The notes under the pieces are model-generated. The model was not told the DNA's origin and did not search any database. It saw only the letters and a list, made by a program, of their open reading frames with translations. Shown here piece after piece: positions 1-8,125 of a stretch of DNA of 64,000 bases. The stretch's first letter is position 1. Every line of letters starts with the position of its first letter. The position numbers and the translations under genes are program-made. Where the stretch lies: contig NZ_JANLCM010000002.1 of the NCBI RefSeq assembly GCF_024979235.1, positions 1,426,001 to 1,490,000 on the forward strand. The letters are read 5' to 3'. This DNA is from Herbiconiux aconitum (GTDB lineage: Bacteria; Actinomycetota; Actinomycetes; Actinomycetales; Microbacteriaceae).

Positions 1-336
1 CAGCAGCGCCTCGAGCACGGGGCGCTCCCGTGCGGGATCGTCGCCGATGCTCGCCACGAGCGTGGTGATGCCGCTCGCCGAGCAGACCCGCTCGACCGCC
101 CGCACGATGGCGGCGAAGAACGGGTCGACCACGTCGGGCACGGCGACGCCGACGCTCGTCGACCGCCCGGCCCGGAAGGTGCGTGCCAGCACGTTCGGCA
201 CGTAGTTGAGGCTGCGCATCGCCTCCTCGACCCGGGTGCGGGTCTCGGGGAGCACGTGCGGGTCGTCGTTGAAGACGCGCGAGACGGTCTTGGCACTGAC
301 GCCGGCCCGTTGGGCCACGTCTTGCATCGTCGCCAC
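1..336 (-). CDS. LacI-family transcriptional repressor, truncated at the window edge
   Basis: Amino-terminal 112 codons of a LacI/GalR-family repressor; the rest lies beyond the left edge. The helix-turn-helix is at about residues 5-24 (AGVSAKTVSRV), the hinge helix around YVPNVLAR at 45-52, then the start of the sugar-binding core. GTG at 336 is preferred over the ATG three codons later because GGAG lies just upstream and the paralogue at 23825 aligns from the same point. That paralogue shares the recognition helix and the NDDPHVLP segment. It is the third gene of a minus-strand operon behind the FGGY kinase and aldolase, so it probably controls that operon through the double operator at 2751-2800. 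Ligand unknown. Confidence 0.9.
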   Translation of the reverse strand, partial: MATMQDVAQRAGVSAKTVSRVFNDDPHVLPETRTRVEEAMRSLNYVPNVLARTFRAGRSTSVGVAVPDVVDPFFAAIVRAVERVCSASGITTLVASIGDDPARERPVLEALL

Positions 337-440
337 TCGCGCTCCGTCCGTGCTGTTTCGGCGCGGTCCCAGCTCGGTCGCGCCGTCTCCCGCGGGCGAC
401 GACACGCATCCGTCGCCGCCCGTGAGAGTCTACGACGCGA

Positions 441-1358
441 CTACCGGCGTGAAGCCCCGACCGGTCCGGCGAGCACGCCGTCGATCACGGCTTCGAGTTC
501 GAGCAGGCGCGGCAGCGCGAGGCCGGTGAGGCGGTCTTCGCGGGTCTCGGACGAGATGGAGAGGCTGTCTTTCCAGAGCGAGCGGCCGGCCATGGCGCCA
601 CGGGCGCCGCACTCGACGGCGGTGCGCACCTGCACCACGAAGGTCTCGTGGTCGACACCTGCCGACAGCACCGCCCACGGAACGCCCTGGGCAGCGGCGG
701 TGACGGCGGAGCATCCGTCGGCCGATCCGGCGTACTGCAGCTTCAGCACCTTCGCACCGGCAGCCACGGAGAGCTCGGCGGCACCCTCGATGAGCGAGGG
801 GAAGACCGCGGCGTACTCCTCGTCGGTCTCGCCGTCGAGCTGGTAGGTGAGGATCTCGACGATGAGCAGCACGCCCTCGGCCTCGCACTCCTTCACGAGA
901 CGCGCGATGTCGTCGAGCACGACGGCCTCCTCGTCGCGACGGTCGGCGCGCAGGTACCAGAGCATCTTCGCGGCGTCGCCTCCGAGGTCGCGCACCTTGC
1001 GCGCGCTCATGCCCTCGACGTAGCGGGTGCGCTTGAGGCCGTTCTCGGTGGCGAAACCGGAGGCGTCCATGCCGACCACGAGGCCGGTGTCACGGCCGAG
1101 GGTGCCGTCGTCGACCACGCGGGGCAGGGCCACCTCGGGGTCGAGCAGGATGGCGGGAGCTGCGTTTCCGAGGTGGCGCAACAGGTCGGACTTGGCGTCG
1201 GCCAGTCCGTCGACGGTGATGGAGTCGGCGCCGCCGGGGGCGTCTTTCATGACGGCCTTCATGCCGTTGCGCTGGTCGGCGGCGACGATGAGCATGCCGC
1301 CGCCGGGCGTCGAGATCTTGGCCATGGCGCGGCGTTCGAGAGAGGTGAGTTCGTTCAC
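441..1358 (-). CDS. LacD/YihT-type class I ketose-phosphate aldolase
   Basis: A 305-residue class I (Schiff-base) aldolase of the tagatose-1,6-bisphosphate aldolase superfamily, expected to split a phosphorylated ketose into two three-carbon units in the cytoplasm. Family features are the early AADQRNG segment, a VEILTY strand (about residues 178-183) and KVLKLQY, whose lysine is the likely Schiff-base former. GTG at 1358 is chosen because AAGGAG lies eight bases upstream; it overlaps the preceding kinase stop by four bases (GTGA), so the two genes are translationally coupled. The true substrate (tagatose, fructose, sulfofructose or a deoxy-ketose phosphate) cannot be fixed from sequence. Confidence 0.85.
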   Translation of the reverse strand: MNELTSLERRAMAKISTPGGGMLIVAADQRNGMKAVMKDAPGGADSITVDGLADAKSDLLRHLGNAAPAILLDPEVALPRVVDDGTLGRDTGLVVGMDASGFATENGLKRTRYVEGMSARKVRDLGGDAAKMLWYLRADRRDEEAVVLDDIARLVKECEAEGVLLIVEILTYQLDGETDEEYAAVFPSLIEGAAELSVAAGAKVLKLQYAGSADGCSAVTAAAQGVPWAVLSAGVDHETFVVQVRTAVECGARGAMAGRSLWKDSLSISSETREDRLTGLALPRLLELEAVIDGVLAGPVGASRR

Positions 1359-2734
1359 GGGAGGTTCTCCTTGGTGAGGGGGTGGGACAGGATCGGGGTG
1401 AGCAGGCGGCCGGCGAAGAGCGCGGCGCCGTAGGCGGTGTCTTGCGAGCGGTCGGAGACGCGCACGTTCGGCAGCACCTGTTCGCGGGCTCGGCGAACGG
1501 AGCGCATGCCCGCCCAGCCGCCGGTGAGCAGAGCGGATGTCGCGGGCGGCACCTCGCGGTCCATCGCGTCGATGAGAACGGCGATCTCGTCGTTGCCGTG
1601 CCGGAGCACCGCGCTGAAGAGGTCGGCGGGGCCCGCACCGTCGGCGTGCATGGAGAGGCGCAGCACGCCGTCGTCGTTGCGGGCGCCGGCCACGTCGACG
1701 TCGCCTGATTGCAGCGTGCCCTCGAAGGGCTGCTCCATCACGGCGGCGTCGAGGGCGTCGCGTCCGGCGCGGTCGTTCACACCCACGAGGTGCAAGGTGC
1801 GGCGCATGAGCAGCCCGGTCTTCACGCCCGCGACGAGCACCCAGCGGTCGGGCACGACGTGCCGCACGCAGTTGATGAAGTGCTCGGCCAGGCGGTCGCG
1901 GGCGTCGAACGGGAGCGGTGCGTCCAGCACCCGCAGCAGAACTTCGGCCGTGCCCATGGAGACGTGGTAGCGGTCGTCCGCGAACTCCCCGGTCGACACG
2001 GCGGAGACGAGGTGGTCGTGGCCGGCCACCGTCAGCCGGGCGCCGGCGACGGAGGCCGGGAGACCGGCGGCGCAGGCCTCGCCGAGGGGTGTGCCGGCGT
2101 CGACGAAAGGGGGCAGGAAGTCGTCGGTCACGCCGAGGTGGGCCATCAGCTCGGGCCAGGGCGCGCCGGTGTCCTGGTCGAGGAGGCCGGTGCGAGAGCT
2201 CAGGGAGTACTCCGCGGCCGCCCGCCCTCCGAGACTCGCCACGACGAACTCGGGCAGGTTCAGCCATTGGGCGCCGCACAGCTCGAGACCGTTGTCGCGC
2301 AGGTGCAGCAGCTTGATCGCGGAGACCTGCACGCCGAGCGGCAGCCCGGTGCGGCCGGCGAAGGAGCTGCGGATGCTCGCGGGCAGCGCCTCCACCTGCT
2401 CGGAGCCGCGCGGGTCGAACCACGCGATGGCCGGCGAGATCGGGGCGCCGTCGGGGCCGAGCACGATGCCCGACTCCCCCATGCCCGACACGGCGATGGC
2501 GTCGATGCGCGCTTCCGGGCCACGGAGGTCGGCGAGCCCCTCGGCGGCGAGGGCGAGCAGCGCGTGCACGGTGGCGAGGAGGTCGGCGGCGTGCATGGTG
2601 GTGGTGCCGCCCGCTCCGGATCGCCACGGGGTGGGGAGCTGACGGATGAGCACCTCGGCGCCCGCGTCGTCGGCGACGAGGATCTTCACGCCGGTGCTGC
2701 CGAGGTCGAGGCCGGCGACGATCGTGCTTGTCAC
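1355..2734 (-). CDS. FGGY-family carbohydrate kinase
   Basis: A 459-residue ATP-dependent sugar kinase of the FGGY (hexokinase/actin-fold) family. The amino-terminal phosphate loop LDLGSTGVK (residues 9-17), GMGESG, and SPAIAWFDPRG are visible in the first domain, and LLTGGWAGM in the second is the adenine-side glycine-rich segment. It resembles xylulokinase/gluconokinase-type members more than glycerol kinases; substrate not assignable. GTG at 2734 is chosen over an in-frame ATG at 2752 because AAGGGAG lies seven bases upstream of the GTG, inside the longer reading. It is the first gene of the operon with the aldolase and LacI, behind two operator-like repeats. Confidence 0.87.
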   Translation of the reverse strand: MTSTIVAGLDLGSTGVKILVADDAGAEVLIRQLPTPWRSGAGGTTTMHAADLLATVHALLALAAEGLADLRGPEARIDAIAVSGMGESGIVLGPDGAPISPAIAWFDPRGSEQVEALPASIRSSFAGRTGLPLGVQVSAIKLLHLRDNGLELCGAQWLNLPEFVVASLGGRAAAEYSLSSRTGLLDQDTGAPWPELMAHLGVTDDFLPPFVDAGTPLGEACAAGLPASVAGARLTVAGHDHLVSAVSTGEFADDRYHVSMGTAEVLLRVLDAPLPFDARDRLAEHFINCVRHVVPDRWVLVAGVKTGLLMRRTLHLVGVNDRAGRDALDAAVMEQPFEGTLQSGDVDVAGARNDDGVLRLSMHADGAGPADLFSAVLRHGNDEIAVLIDAMDREVPPATSALLTGGWAGMRSVRRAREQVLPNVRVSDRSQDTAYGAALFAGRLLTPILSHPLTKENLP

Positions 2735-2750
2735 GTGAGCTCCCTTGGTC

Positions 2751-2800
2751 ATGTCATCGATGTCATGGCGACACTAACACACCCATGTCATCGATGTCAT
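2751..2800 (-). promoter_or_regulatory. Double operator upstream of the kinase-aldolase-LacI operon
   Basis: Two identical 16-bp copies of ATGTCATCGATGTCAT at 2751-2766 and 2785-2800, 34 bp apart. On the operon's coding strand each reads ATGACATCGATGACAT, a near-palindrome around ATCGAT. A closely similar pair lies at 22828-22867 in front of the other operon that carries a LacI paralogue with the same recognition helix. The first copy begins 17 bp upstream of the kinase start, in position to block transcription or translation initiation. Binding by that LacI pair is inferred. Confidence 0.7.
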
Positions 2801-2846
2801 GCCTTTTTTTCGACCGCTCAGCTCGCGTTTGCCCGAGGCGCATCGG

Positions 2847-2912
2847 TTTCGGGAGGAGCAGCGTGAACCGACGCCCAAATACGGGCGTCGTGTCACGCAG
2901 CTCCTCCCGAAA
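2847..2912. repeat. Palindromic intergenic element, TTCGGGAGGAG family, copy 1
   Basis: An imperfect inverted repeat with 30-bp arms (2847-2876 and 2883-2912) around a six-base loop; only about three positions fail to pair. The tips read TTTCGGGAGGAGC and GCTCCTCCCGAAA. A relative with the same tips lies at 31447-31512. It sits just after the stop side of the SDR at 2938 and before the operator of the kinase operon. It has no T-tract, so a classical terminator is not clear. Confidence 0.85.
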
Positions 2913-2937
2913 ACGCGCCAGTCGGGCTGGTGCCGGG

Positions 2938-3705
2938 TCAGACGGCCGTGTAGCCGCCGTCGATCACGATGCTCTGCCCGGTGAGGTACGACGAGACATC
3001 CGACGCGAGGTAGAGCGCCAGCCCGTGCAGGTCTTCGGGCTCCCCCATCCGGCCCGCCGGGATCGTGCTGATCCACTGCGCCGCCAGGTCGGGATTCGCT
3101 TCGGTGAACTCCCGCGTCATGTCGGAGAGGAAGTAACCCGGCGCGATCGCGTTCACCCGGATGCCCGCGGGCGCCCACTCCACGGCGAGCGACGACGCGA
3201 GGTGGCTGACGGCCGCCTTCGACGCGTTATAGGAGGCTTGGAACTGCGGCTGGTTCACGATGAACGCCGACATCGACGAGATGAACACCGCGGAGGCCGG
3301 CCGACCCGCGGCCAGCGCCCGGCGGCCGAACGACTGAGCCGCGAAGAAGGTGCCGTCGAGGTTCACCGAGAGCACCTTGCGCCACGTCTCGGCCGGCACG
3401 TCGACGCTGTCGCCCCAGATCGTGATGCCCGCCGCGGTCACGAGGAGCGACGCGGTGCCGAGCTCGTGCTCGGCCCTCGCGAACGCGGCGTCGACGGCAG
3501 CAGCGTCGGTCACGTCGACCACGTAGCCGCGGGTCTGCACCCCCGAATCCGCTGCGAGTCGCTCAGCCGACTGCTCGACGATCGGCAGCAGGTCGAGCAG
3601 GGCGACGTTCACGCCCTGCCCCGCCAACGCGCTCGCCAGCGAGTAGCCGAGCCCGCGGGCTCCGCCGGTGACGACCGCGGTGCGGCCGGTCAAGTCGTCG
3701 AACAT
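2938..3705 (-). CDS. Short-chain dehydrogenase, sorbose/polyol reductase type
   Basis: A 255-residue classical SDR. It has the cofactor-binding TGGARGLG (about residues 13-20), an acidic DLLP after the second strand that suggests NAD(H) preference, the catalytic serine in SSMSAF and YNASK for the Tyr/Lys pair, and the carboxy-terminal GQSIVIDGGYTAV typical of sugar and polyol dehydrogenases. The SSMS..IVNQPQ.Q..YNASK segment resembles mannitol dehydrogenase/sorbose reductase relatives. ATG at 3705 has AAGGAG six bases upstream. Lies downstream of, and in the same direction as, the second SDR and the kinase-aldolase fusion, probably the last gene of that operon. Substrate unknown. Confidence 0.88.
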   Translation of the reverse strand: MFDDLTGRTAVVTGGARGLGYSLASALAGQGVNVALLDLLPIVEQSAERLAADSGVQTRGYVVDVTDAAAVDAAFARAEHELGTASLLVTAAGITIWGDSVDVPAETWRKVLSVNLDGTFFAAQSFGRRALAAGRPASAVFISSMSAFIVNQPQFQASYNASKAAVSHLASSLAVEWAPAGIRVNAIAPGYFLSDMTREFTEANPDLAAQWISTIPAGRMGEPEDLHGLALYLASDVSSYLTGQSIVIDGGYTAV

Positions 3706-3735
3706 GGGGTCTCCTTCGTGAGCGTGGCGATCGCG

Positions 3736-3790
3736 GTGGTGGCAGTGGCGGCGGTGGCGGTGGCGGTGGCGGTGGCGGTGGCGGTGGCGA
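3736..3790. repeat. Hexanucleotide (GGTGGC)n tract between two SDR genes
   Basis: A run of GTGGCG/GGTGGC hexamers, near-perfect for about 45 bp, fills the spacer between the two SDR genes. On the coding strand it is a C-rich GCCACC array. It could expand or shrink by slippage and change the spacing and translation coupling of the downstream SDR. Confidence 0.85.
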
Positions 3791-3815
3791 TTCTGGCGGA
3801 TGTGGGGCGCACGGC

Positions 3816-4610
3816 TCAGATCTCCTGATCGGTCGGCAAGATCACGAGATCGCGAATGGTGACGTGCCGCGGACGGGTGAGCATGTAGAGCACCGCGTCG
3901 GCGACATCCTCCGACCGGATGCCCGTGCGATCGCCGACCTTCTGGTTGACGCCGTCGGCACCCTCCGCGAATCCCCACAGCTCGTTCAGCACCACGCCGG
4001 GCGCCACGGCACCAGCCCGCACCCCGGTGCCCACGAGCTGTCGCCGGAGCGTGTGCACGAACGACTGCATCGCGTGTTTCGTGGCGGAGTAGACGGGCTC
4101 CCAATGGATGTCCTGGTGGCCAGAGACCGAGCTCGTCACCAGCACGTCACCGGTACCCGCCGCGATGAGGTGCGGCACTGCGGCGCGCACGGTGGCCATG
4201 GCTCCGAACACGTTCACCGACACCAGTTGTTCGATGGTGGCCGGATCGGTGTCGACGAAGTCGCCGCCGGTGTAGAGACCCGCGTTCGCGAGCACATCGT
4301 CGAGCCGGCAGAACTCGGCGAGCGCCACGCGAACGGCCTCCTCCGACACGGAGAAATCGGCAACATCACCGGCGACGAACCGCGCCGGCGACGGGAGGGC
4401 GTCGGCCACCTGCCGGAGCCGCTCCTCCGAGCGACCCACGAGCACGAGCTGCGCCCCTTCGGCCGACAGCGCGTGGGCATACGAGCGCCCGATGCCCGAA
4501 CTCGCCCCGGTGATCAGGGCCACCCGGCCGCGCATTCGCCCCGGCAGATCGGTGGGTGCGGCGGATGTCGCGGTAGCAGCGGAGGCGTCGTGCGCGTTCG
4601 TGGCGGTCAT
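3816..4610 (-). CDS. Short-chain dehydrogenase/reductase
   Basis: A 264-residue SDR with a hydrophilic Ala/Thr-rich leader of about 25 residues, then TGASSGIG (about 34-41), NAG in the LANAGLY motif, catalytic serine in TSSVSG and YSATK. The carboxy terminus lacks the usual IDGG ending and instead reads ILPTDQEI, as in NADP-dependent serine/YdfG-like SDRs. Its ATG overlaps the stop of the kinase-aldolase fusion (ATGA), so it is translationally coupled. Co-expression with a rhamnulokinase-aldolase suggests reduction or oxidation of an aldehyde product such as lactaldehyde. That is inference; start RBS is weak. Confidence 0.85.
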   Translation of the reverse strand: MTATNAHDASAATATSAAPTDLPGRMRGRVALITGASSGIGRSYAHALSAEGAQLVLVGRSEERLRQVADALPSPARFVAGDVADFSVSEEAVRVALAEFCRLDDVLANAGLYTGGDFVDTDPATIEQLVSVNVFGAMATVRAAVPHLIAAGTGDVLVTSSVSGHQDIHWEPVYSATKHAMQSFVHTLRRQLVGTGVRAGAVAPGVVLNELWGFAEGADGVNQKVGDRTGIRSEDVADAVLYMLTRPRHVTIRDLVILPTDQEI

Positions 4611-7087
4611 CGGGGGGTCGCTCCATCCAGGGTGGGGTCGGGCGGGTCGGGCAGGTCAGGGGTCGCCGCTCGACGCAGCGCCGCCCGACGCAGGAGCTCG
4701 TCGGGACGGGTGTCGATGCGCGCCACGTCGGCGGCGTCGAGGAAGGTGGGGCCGCCAGCGGCGAGGGACCCGAGGATGACGTCCGCCACTTTCACCGCCA
4801 TCTCGGTGATCCGCAGCACTTCGGCGGTGTCCGCGCCGAGGGCGAACATGCCGTGGTTCTGCAGGTACAGCACCTTCGGGGCCGCGCCCGTCTCGGCGAT
4901 ACGGTCGTGGAGCGTCCGTCGCACCACCCGGGCGAGTGTGAGACCCGGGTCGACGTACGGCACCAGAAGCGGATCGGTGCCGAGAACCACGATCTGGTCG
5001 GGGAACAGCGACCCCTCCACCAGCAGCGACGCGCGCGGGGAACAGAGCAGCGCGTTCACCGACACCGGATGCGTGTGCCCGACCGCCTCGACGCCCGGGA
5101 TGTCGAGGCACACGGCGTGCAGCAGTGCCTCCACCGAGGGGCGTCGCGCTCCGCGTGCGGCCACCGCGAAGAGCGCCCGCACGGCGTCGTCGTCGTGTGC
5201 TGCCGATGACGAAGCGCCGCCGGCGGGCGCATCCACCAGTCGCAGCACCTCGACCCCGTCCATCTCCACGAAGTCGCTCGCCTCGGCGATCGCCATCGAT
5301 GCTCCGGATGCTTTCACCAGCATCCGCCCGTCGCCGAGCGCCACCGAGGTGTTGCCCTCGGCGAGCACGGCCCAGCGGCGGTCGGGGCGGCCGAGCTGCC
5401 GGGAGAGGTCGACGAGGGAGGCGAGCGCGGCTTGCGGAGCTTGCGACGCGGGAGAGGGGTGCGGGGTTTGCGAGGCCTGCGACGCGTGGGGGGCTTGCGA
5501 CGTGTGCGAGGCATCCGACGTGGGCGGGGCGAGCCCGGTGCGCGAAGCGGGCCCGACGGATGAGGCCCCAGCGGCGTCGCGGGAAGCAGCGGCGGGTTCG
5601 TAGCGGAGCGTCCCACCGCCCGCCGACCCGCCGGCCGCGTAGACCGCCGCGACGGTCGGGAACTCCCCCGCCGCCACGAGCTGCACGGCGAGGTTGCCGA
5701 ACGCCGACGCCTCCGCAGGTCCCGCGATCACGGGCAGTCCGGTGCGCTCCGCGGTGCGGCGGCAGAGCAGCTCGTTGCGCGATCCGCCGCCGACGATCCG
5801 CACCTGACGGACCGGCGATCCGGTCAATCGCGCGACCGACAGCGCCACATCGGCGTAGGCCGCGGCCAGGCTCTCGACGATGCTCCGCACCGTTCCGAGC
5901 CTGCCCTCGGGCGGTGTCTGGCCCGACTCCGCGCAGAGCCGCGCTATCCGGGCGGGCATGTCGCCGGGGGCGAGCAGCCGCTCGTCGCCGACATCGAAGA
6001 CGGGCGCCGCGAGGTCGTCACGCGTCGAGGCCTCCTGAACCAGCGCGATCGGATCGCGCGGATGCCCGAGCTCGCGCGACCATTGCCGCGCGCACTCCTC
6101 CAGCAGCCACATCCCGGCCAGATTGCGCAGCACGAGAGTGGTGCCGCCGACGCCGCCCTCGTTGGTGAAACCGGCCTGGAGAGCTTCCTCGCCGAGCACG
6201 GGCGACGCCAGACTCACCCCGGCGAGCGACCAGCTGCCGCTCGAGACCAGCAGTTGCCCGGCATCCGGTTCGGCGAAGGCCAGCGCCGAGGCGGTGTCAT
6301 GCTCCGCGACGCGGAACACCGGCACGGCAGCGTCGGCGCCGATCCGAGCGGTGATCGACGGCAGAGTGACGCCCGCGACGGTTCCGGCGGCGATCGGATG
6401 CGGGAAGTCGAACGCACCGAGATCCCAACCGTCGAGAAGCTGCGGCGACCAGCGACCCGAGCGCGCGTCGAGCAACTGCGTGGTCGACGCGATGGTGCGT
6501 TCGGCACCGACGACACCGGTGAGGAGGAACACCCAGAGGTCGGGCACCAGCAACACGGTGCCACCGGATGCGCCCGCGCGCCGCTCGGCGCGCAAGCGGT
6601 AGGAGGTGTTGATCGGATGCGGCGGGATGCCCGTGATCGCATACGCCCGAGCGGCGGCGACCGCCGTCTCAGCTTCGGCGGGGCCGGTCGGGTCGGCGCC
6701 GCGGTGGTGGTCGACCCTTCCGGAGAACGGCACCGAGGCGTCGTGCCCGGAGTTCTCGAGTACCGTGCGGTCGAGCACGGTGTAGTCGACGCCCCAGCTG
6801 TCCACACCGATGCCCGCGAGCACCCGGCCCTCCGTGTCGGCCGCTAGCACCGCTGCCGCGAGGCCGACGAGCGTCTCGTGGAACAGTCGCTCGATGTCCC
6901 AGCCCAGCGGGACGCCCGGGCTCGGCGAAGCGCCCGGGCTCGACGACGCGCGCGGGCCGTTCGCGAAACGGTGCACCTCTGTCATCCGCACGACACCGCC
7001 GTCGACCGTGCCGAGCATCACCCGACCGCTCGTCGCTCCCAGATCGACTGCCGCGTAGGCGCGGGGCGGGGGTGCGGCGGTGGGCAT
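4607..7087 (-). CDS. Rhamnulokinase fused to class II (RhaD/FucA-type) aldolase
   Basis: An 826-residue two-enzyme fusion. Residues about 10-490 are an FGGY kinase close to RhaB: AVDLGATSGRVML at the start, GVDSWGVDY and HPINTSYRL are rhamnulokinase signatures. Residues about 492-560 are a low-complexity Ser/Ala/Pro/Gln/His linker built from degenerate DNA repeats. Residues about 560-810 are a class II aldolase domain: EGNTS and VKASGASM for phosphate binding, HTHP near 674 and QNHG near 740 for the metal. One polypeptide would phosphorylate L-rhamnulose or a similar ketose and cleave it to DHAP and an aldehyde. ATG at 7087 has GGGAG upstream. No isomerase is visible. No frameshift is seen across the junction. 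First gene of an operon divergent from the DeoR gene. Confidence 0.9.
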   Translation of the reverse strand: MPTAAPPPRAYAAVDLGATSGRVMLGTVDGGVVRMTEVHRFANGPRASSSPGASPSPGVPLGWDIERLFHETLVGLAAAVLAADTEGRVLAGIGVDSWGVDYTVLDRTVLENSGHDASVPFSGRVDHHRGADPTGPAEAETAVAAARAYAITGIPPHPINTSYRLRAERRAGASGGTVLLVPDLWVFLLTGVVGAERTIASTTQLLDARSGRWSPQLLDGWDLGAFDFPHPIAAGTVAGVTLPSITARIGADAAVPVFRVAEHDTASALAFAEPDAGQLLVSSGSWSLAGVSLASPVLGEEALQAGFTNEGGVGGTTLVLRNLAGMWLLEECARQWSRELGHPRDPIALVQEASTRDDLAAPVFDVGDERLLAPGDMPARIARLCAESGQTPPEGRLGTVRSIVESLAAAYADVALSVARLTGSPVRQVRIVGGGSRNELLCRRTAERTGLPVIAGPAEASAFGNLAVQLVAAGEFPTVAAVYAAGGSAGGGTLRYEPAAASRDAAGASSVGPASRTGLAPPTSDASHTSQAPHASQASQTPHPSPASQAPQAALASLVDLSRQLGRPDRRWAVLAEGNTSVALGDGRMLVKASGASMAIAEASDFVEMDGVEVLRLVDAPAGGASSSAAHDDDAVRALFAVAARGARRPSVEALLHAVCLDIPGVEAVGHTHPVSVNALLCSPRASLLVEGSLFPDQIVVLGTDPLLVPYVDPGLTLARVVRRTLHDRIAETGAAPKVLYLQNHGMFALGADTAEVLRITEMAVKVADVILGSLAAGGPTFLDAADVARIDTRPDELLRRAALRRAATPDLPDPPDPTLDGATPR

Positions 7088-7128
7088 GTCACTCCCTCGT
7101 GAACGGCGTTGTCAGAACGCGGGATGTT

Positions 7129-7142
7129 ATTTCTTGTGAAAT
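7129..7142. promoter_or_regulatory. Inverted-repeat operator between the rhamnulokinase fusion and deoR-type gene
   Basis: ATTTCTTGTGAAAT is a 5-bp-arm perfect inverted repeat in an AT-rich patch (7125-7150) of the divergent intergenic region, just upstream of the fusion gene and 88 bp before the DeoR-family gene. Likely site for that regulator; binding is inferred. Confidence 0.55.
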
Positions 7143-7229
7143 GTAGCATTGACGCACAACCAGCGGCAAGGTAGATCGACGGCGGAATCACCATCGGAAT
7201 CGACACCACGACCGACGAAGGAGCATCGG

Positions 7230-7991
7230 ATGGCACTGAAGGGCACCCTCGACGGCGAGACCCGCCGCGCGGCTCTGCTCGACCTCACCGACGAGCGCGG
7301 CCGCCTTCAGCTGGCCGAGGCCGCCGAGCTCTGGAACGTGCATCCGATGACTATCCGCCGCGACTTCGAACTGCTCGAGAGCCTCGGCCGGGTGCGCCGG
7401 GTGCGCGGCGGCATCGTGCCCGTGCAGGTCGATGCGTTCAGCACGCGGCAGGGGCGCAACCCACGGGCCAAGGAGCGGATCGCGGCCAAGATCGTGCCGC
7501 TCCTGCCCGACGGCGGGGCGATCGGACTCGACTCCTCCACCACAGCCTTCGCCCTCGCCGATTCGCTGCCGCCGAGCAGCCGGTTCACGATGGTGACCAA
7601 CGGTCTGAGCGCGTTCGAGGCGCTCTCCCGTCGACCGGAGGTGCGCGGCTACCTCACCGGCGGCGAGCGCGAGGAGCAGAACCTCAGCCTCGTCGGCGCC
7701 CTCACGCTCTCGGCGTTCTCGGCGTTCCACTTCGACTGCTCGATCATCTCCGCGCTCGGCCTGCACGGCGAGAGCGGCACGAGCGAGAGCACGCTGGCGC
7801 AGGCGGCGGTGAAGGATGCGATGGCTCGCGCATCCTCATCGGTAGTGCTCGCGGTCGACGCGTCGAAGCTGCAGTCACGGGCGCGCGTGCGCGCGCTGAC
7901 GCTCGACCGCATCGACGTGCTGGTGACCGAACTCGACCCGGGCGACGCCCGACTCGACCCCTACCGCTCGGTGGTGCCGCGCATCCTGTGA
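7230..7991 (+). CDS. DeoR-family sugar-operon regulator
   Basis: A 253-residue DeoR-family repressor. The winged helix-turn-helix lies at about residues 12-65, with MTIRRDFELLE as recognition helix and RVRGG at the wing, followed by a sugar-phosphate-sensing ribose-isomerase-like domain (GLDSSTT near 98, TNGL, LTGG). ATG at 7230 is preferred to upstream in-frame starts because GAAGGAG lies six bases before it. Transcribed divergently from the rhamnulokinase-aldolase fusion and SDRs, which it most likely controls. The last 12 bases with the stop codon are repeated once immediately downstream. Confidence 0.9.
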   Translation: MALKGTLDGETRRAALLDLTDERGRLQLAEAAELWNVHPMTIRRDFELLESLGRVRRVRGGIVPVQVDAFSTRQGRNPRAKERIAAKIVPLLPDGGAIGLDSSTTAFALADSLPPSSRFTMVTNGLSAFEALSRRPEVRGYLTGGEREEQNLSLVGALTLSAFSAFHFDCSIISALGLHGESGTSESTLAQAAVKDAMARASSSVVLAVDASKLQSRARVRALTLDRIDVLVTELDPGDARLDPYRSVVPRIL

Positions 7992-8005
7992 CCCGCATCC
8001 TGTGA
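7980..8005 (+). repeat. Duplicated 3' end of the DeoR gene with its stop codon
   Basis: CGCATCCTGTGA occurs at 7980-7991, where it ends the DeoR gene, and again at 7994-8005. The second copy is outside the gene. One of several 3'-end duplications in this window. Confidence 0.85.
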
Positions 8006-8014
8006 GACGCACTG

Positions 8015-8077
8015 CATCGAGTGGGCACGATTTGTCGCCCGAGCGGCGTTTCGGCAACGAAACGTGCCCACTCGATG
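8015..8077. terminator. Strong inverted repeat between convergent genes
   Basis: Arms of 25 bp (8015-8039 and 8053-8077) with three mismatches and a 13-base loop; outer part CATCGAGTGGGCACG pairs perfectly. It lies between the convergent DeoR gene (ends 7991) and PfkB gene (ends 8126), so a bidirectional, T-tract-free terminator is plausible. It may instead be an intergenic palindromic repeat. Confidence 0.65.
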
Positions 8078-8125
8078 AGATCGGGACCGAGATCGGGACG
8101 GGATCGCGCGAGCGAGCGCGCGAGC

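Noticed and set aside
4607..7087. Kinase-aldolase fusion as a sequencing artefact
   Set aside because: The frame is open through the repeat linker, codon character continues on both sides and both domains keep all key residues; no frameshift sign was found.
8010..8125. Inverted repeat as an operator for PfkB
   Set aside because: It lies between two convergent gene ends, downstream of both, so a terminator or palindromic repeat is more likely.
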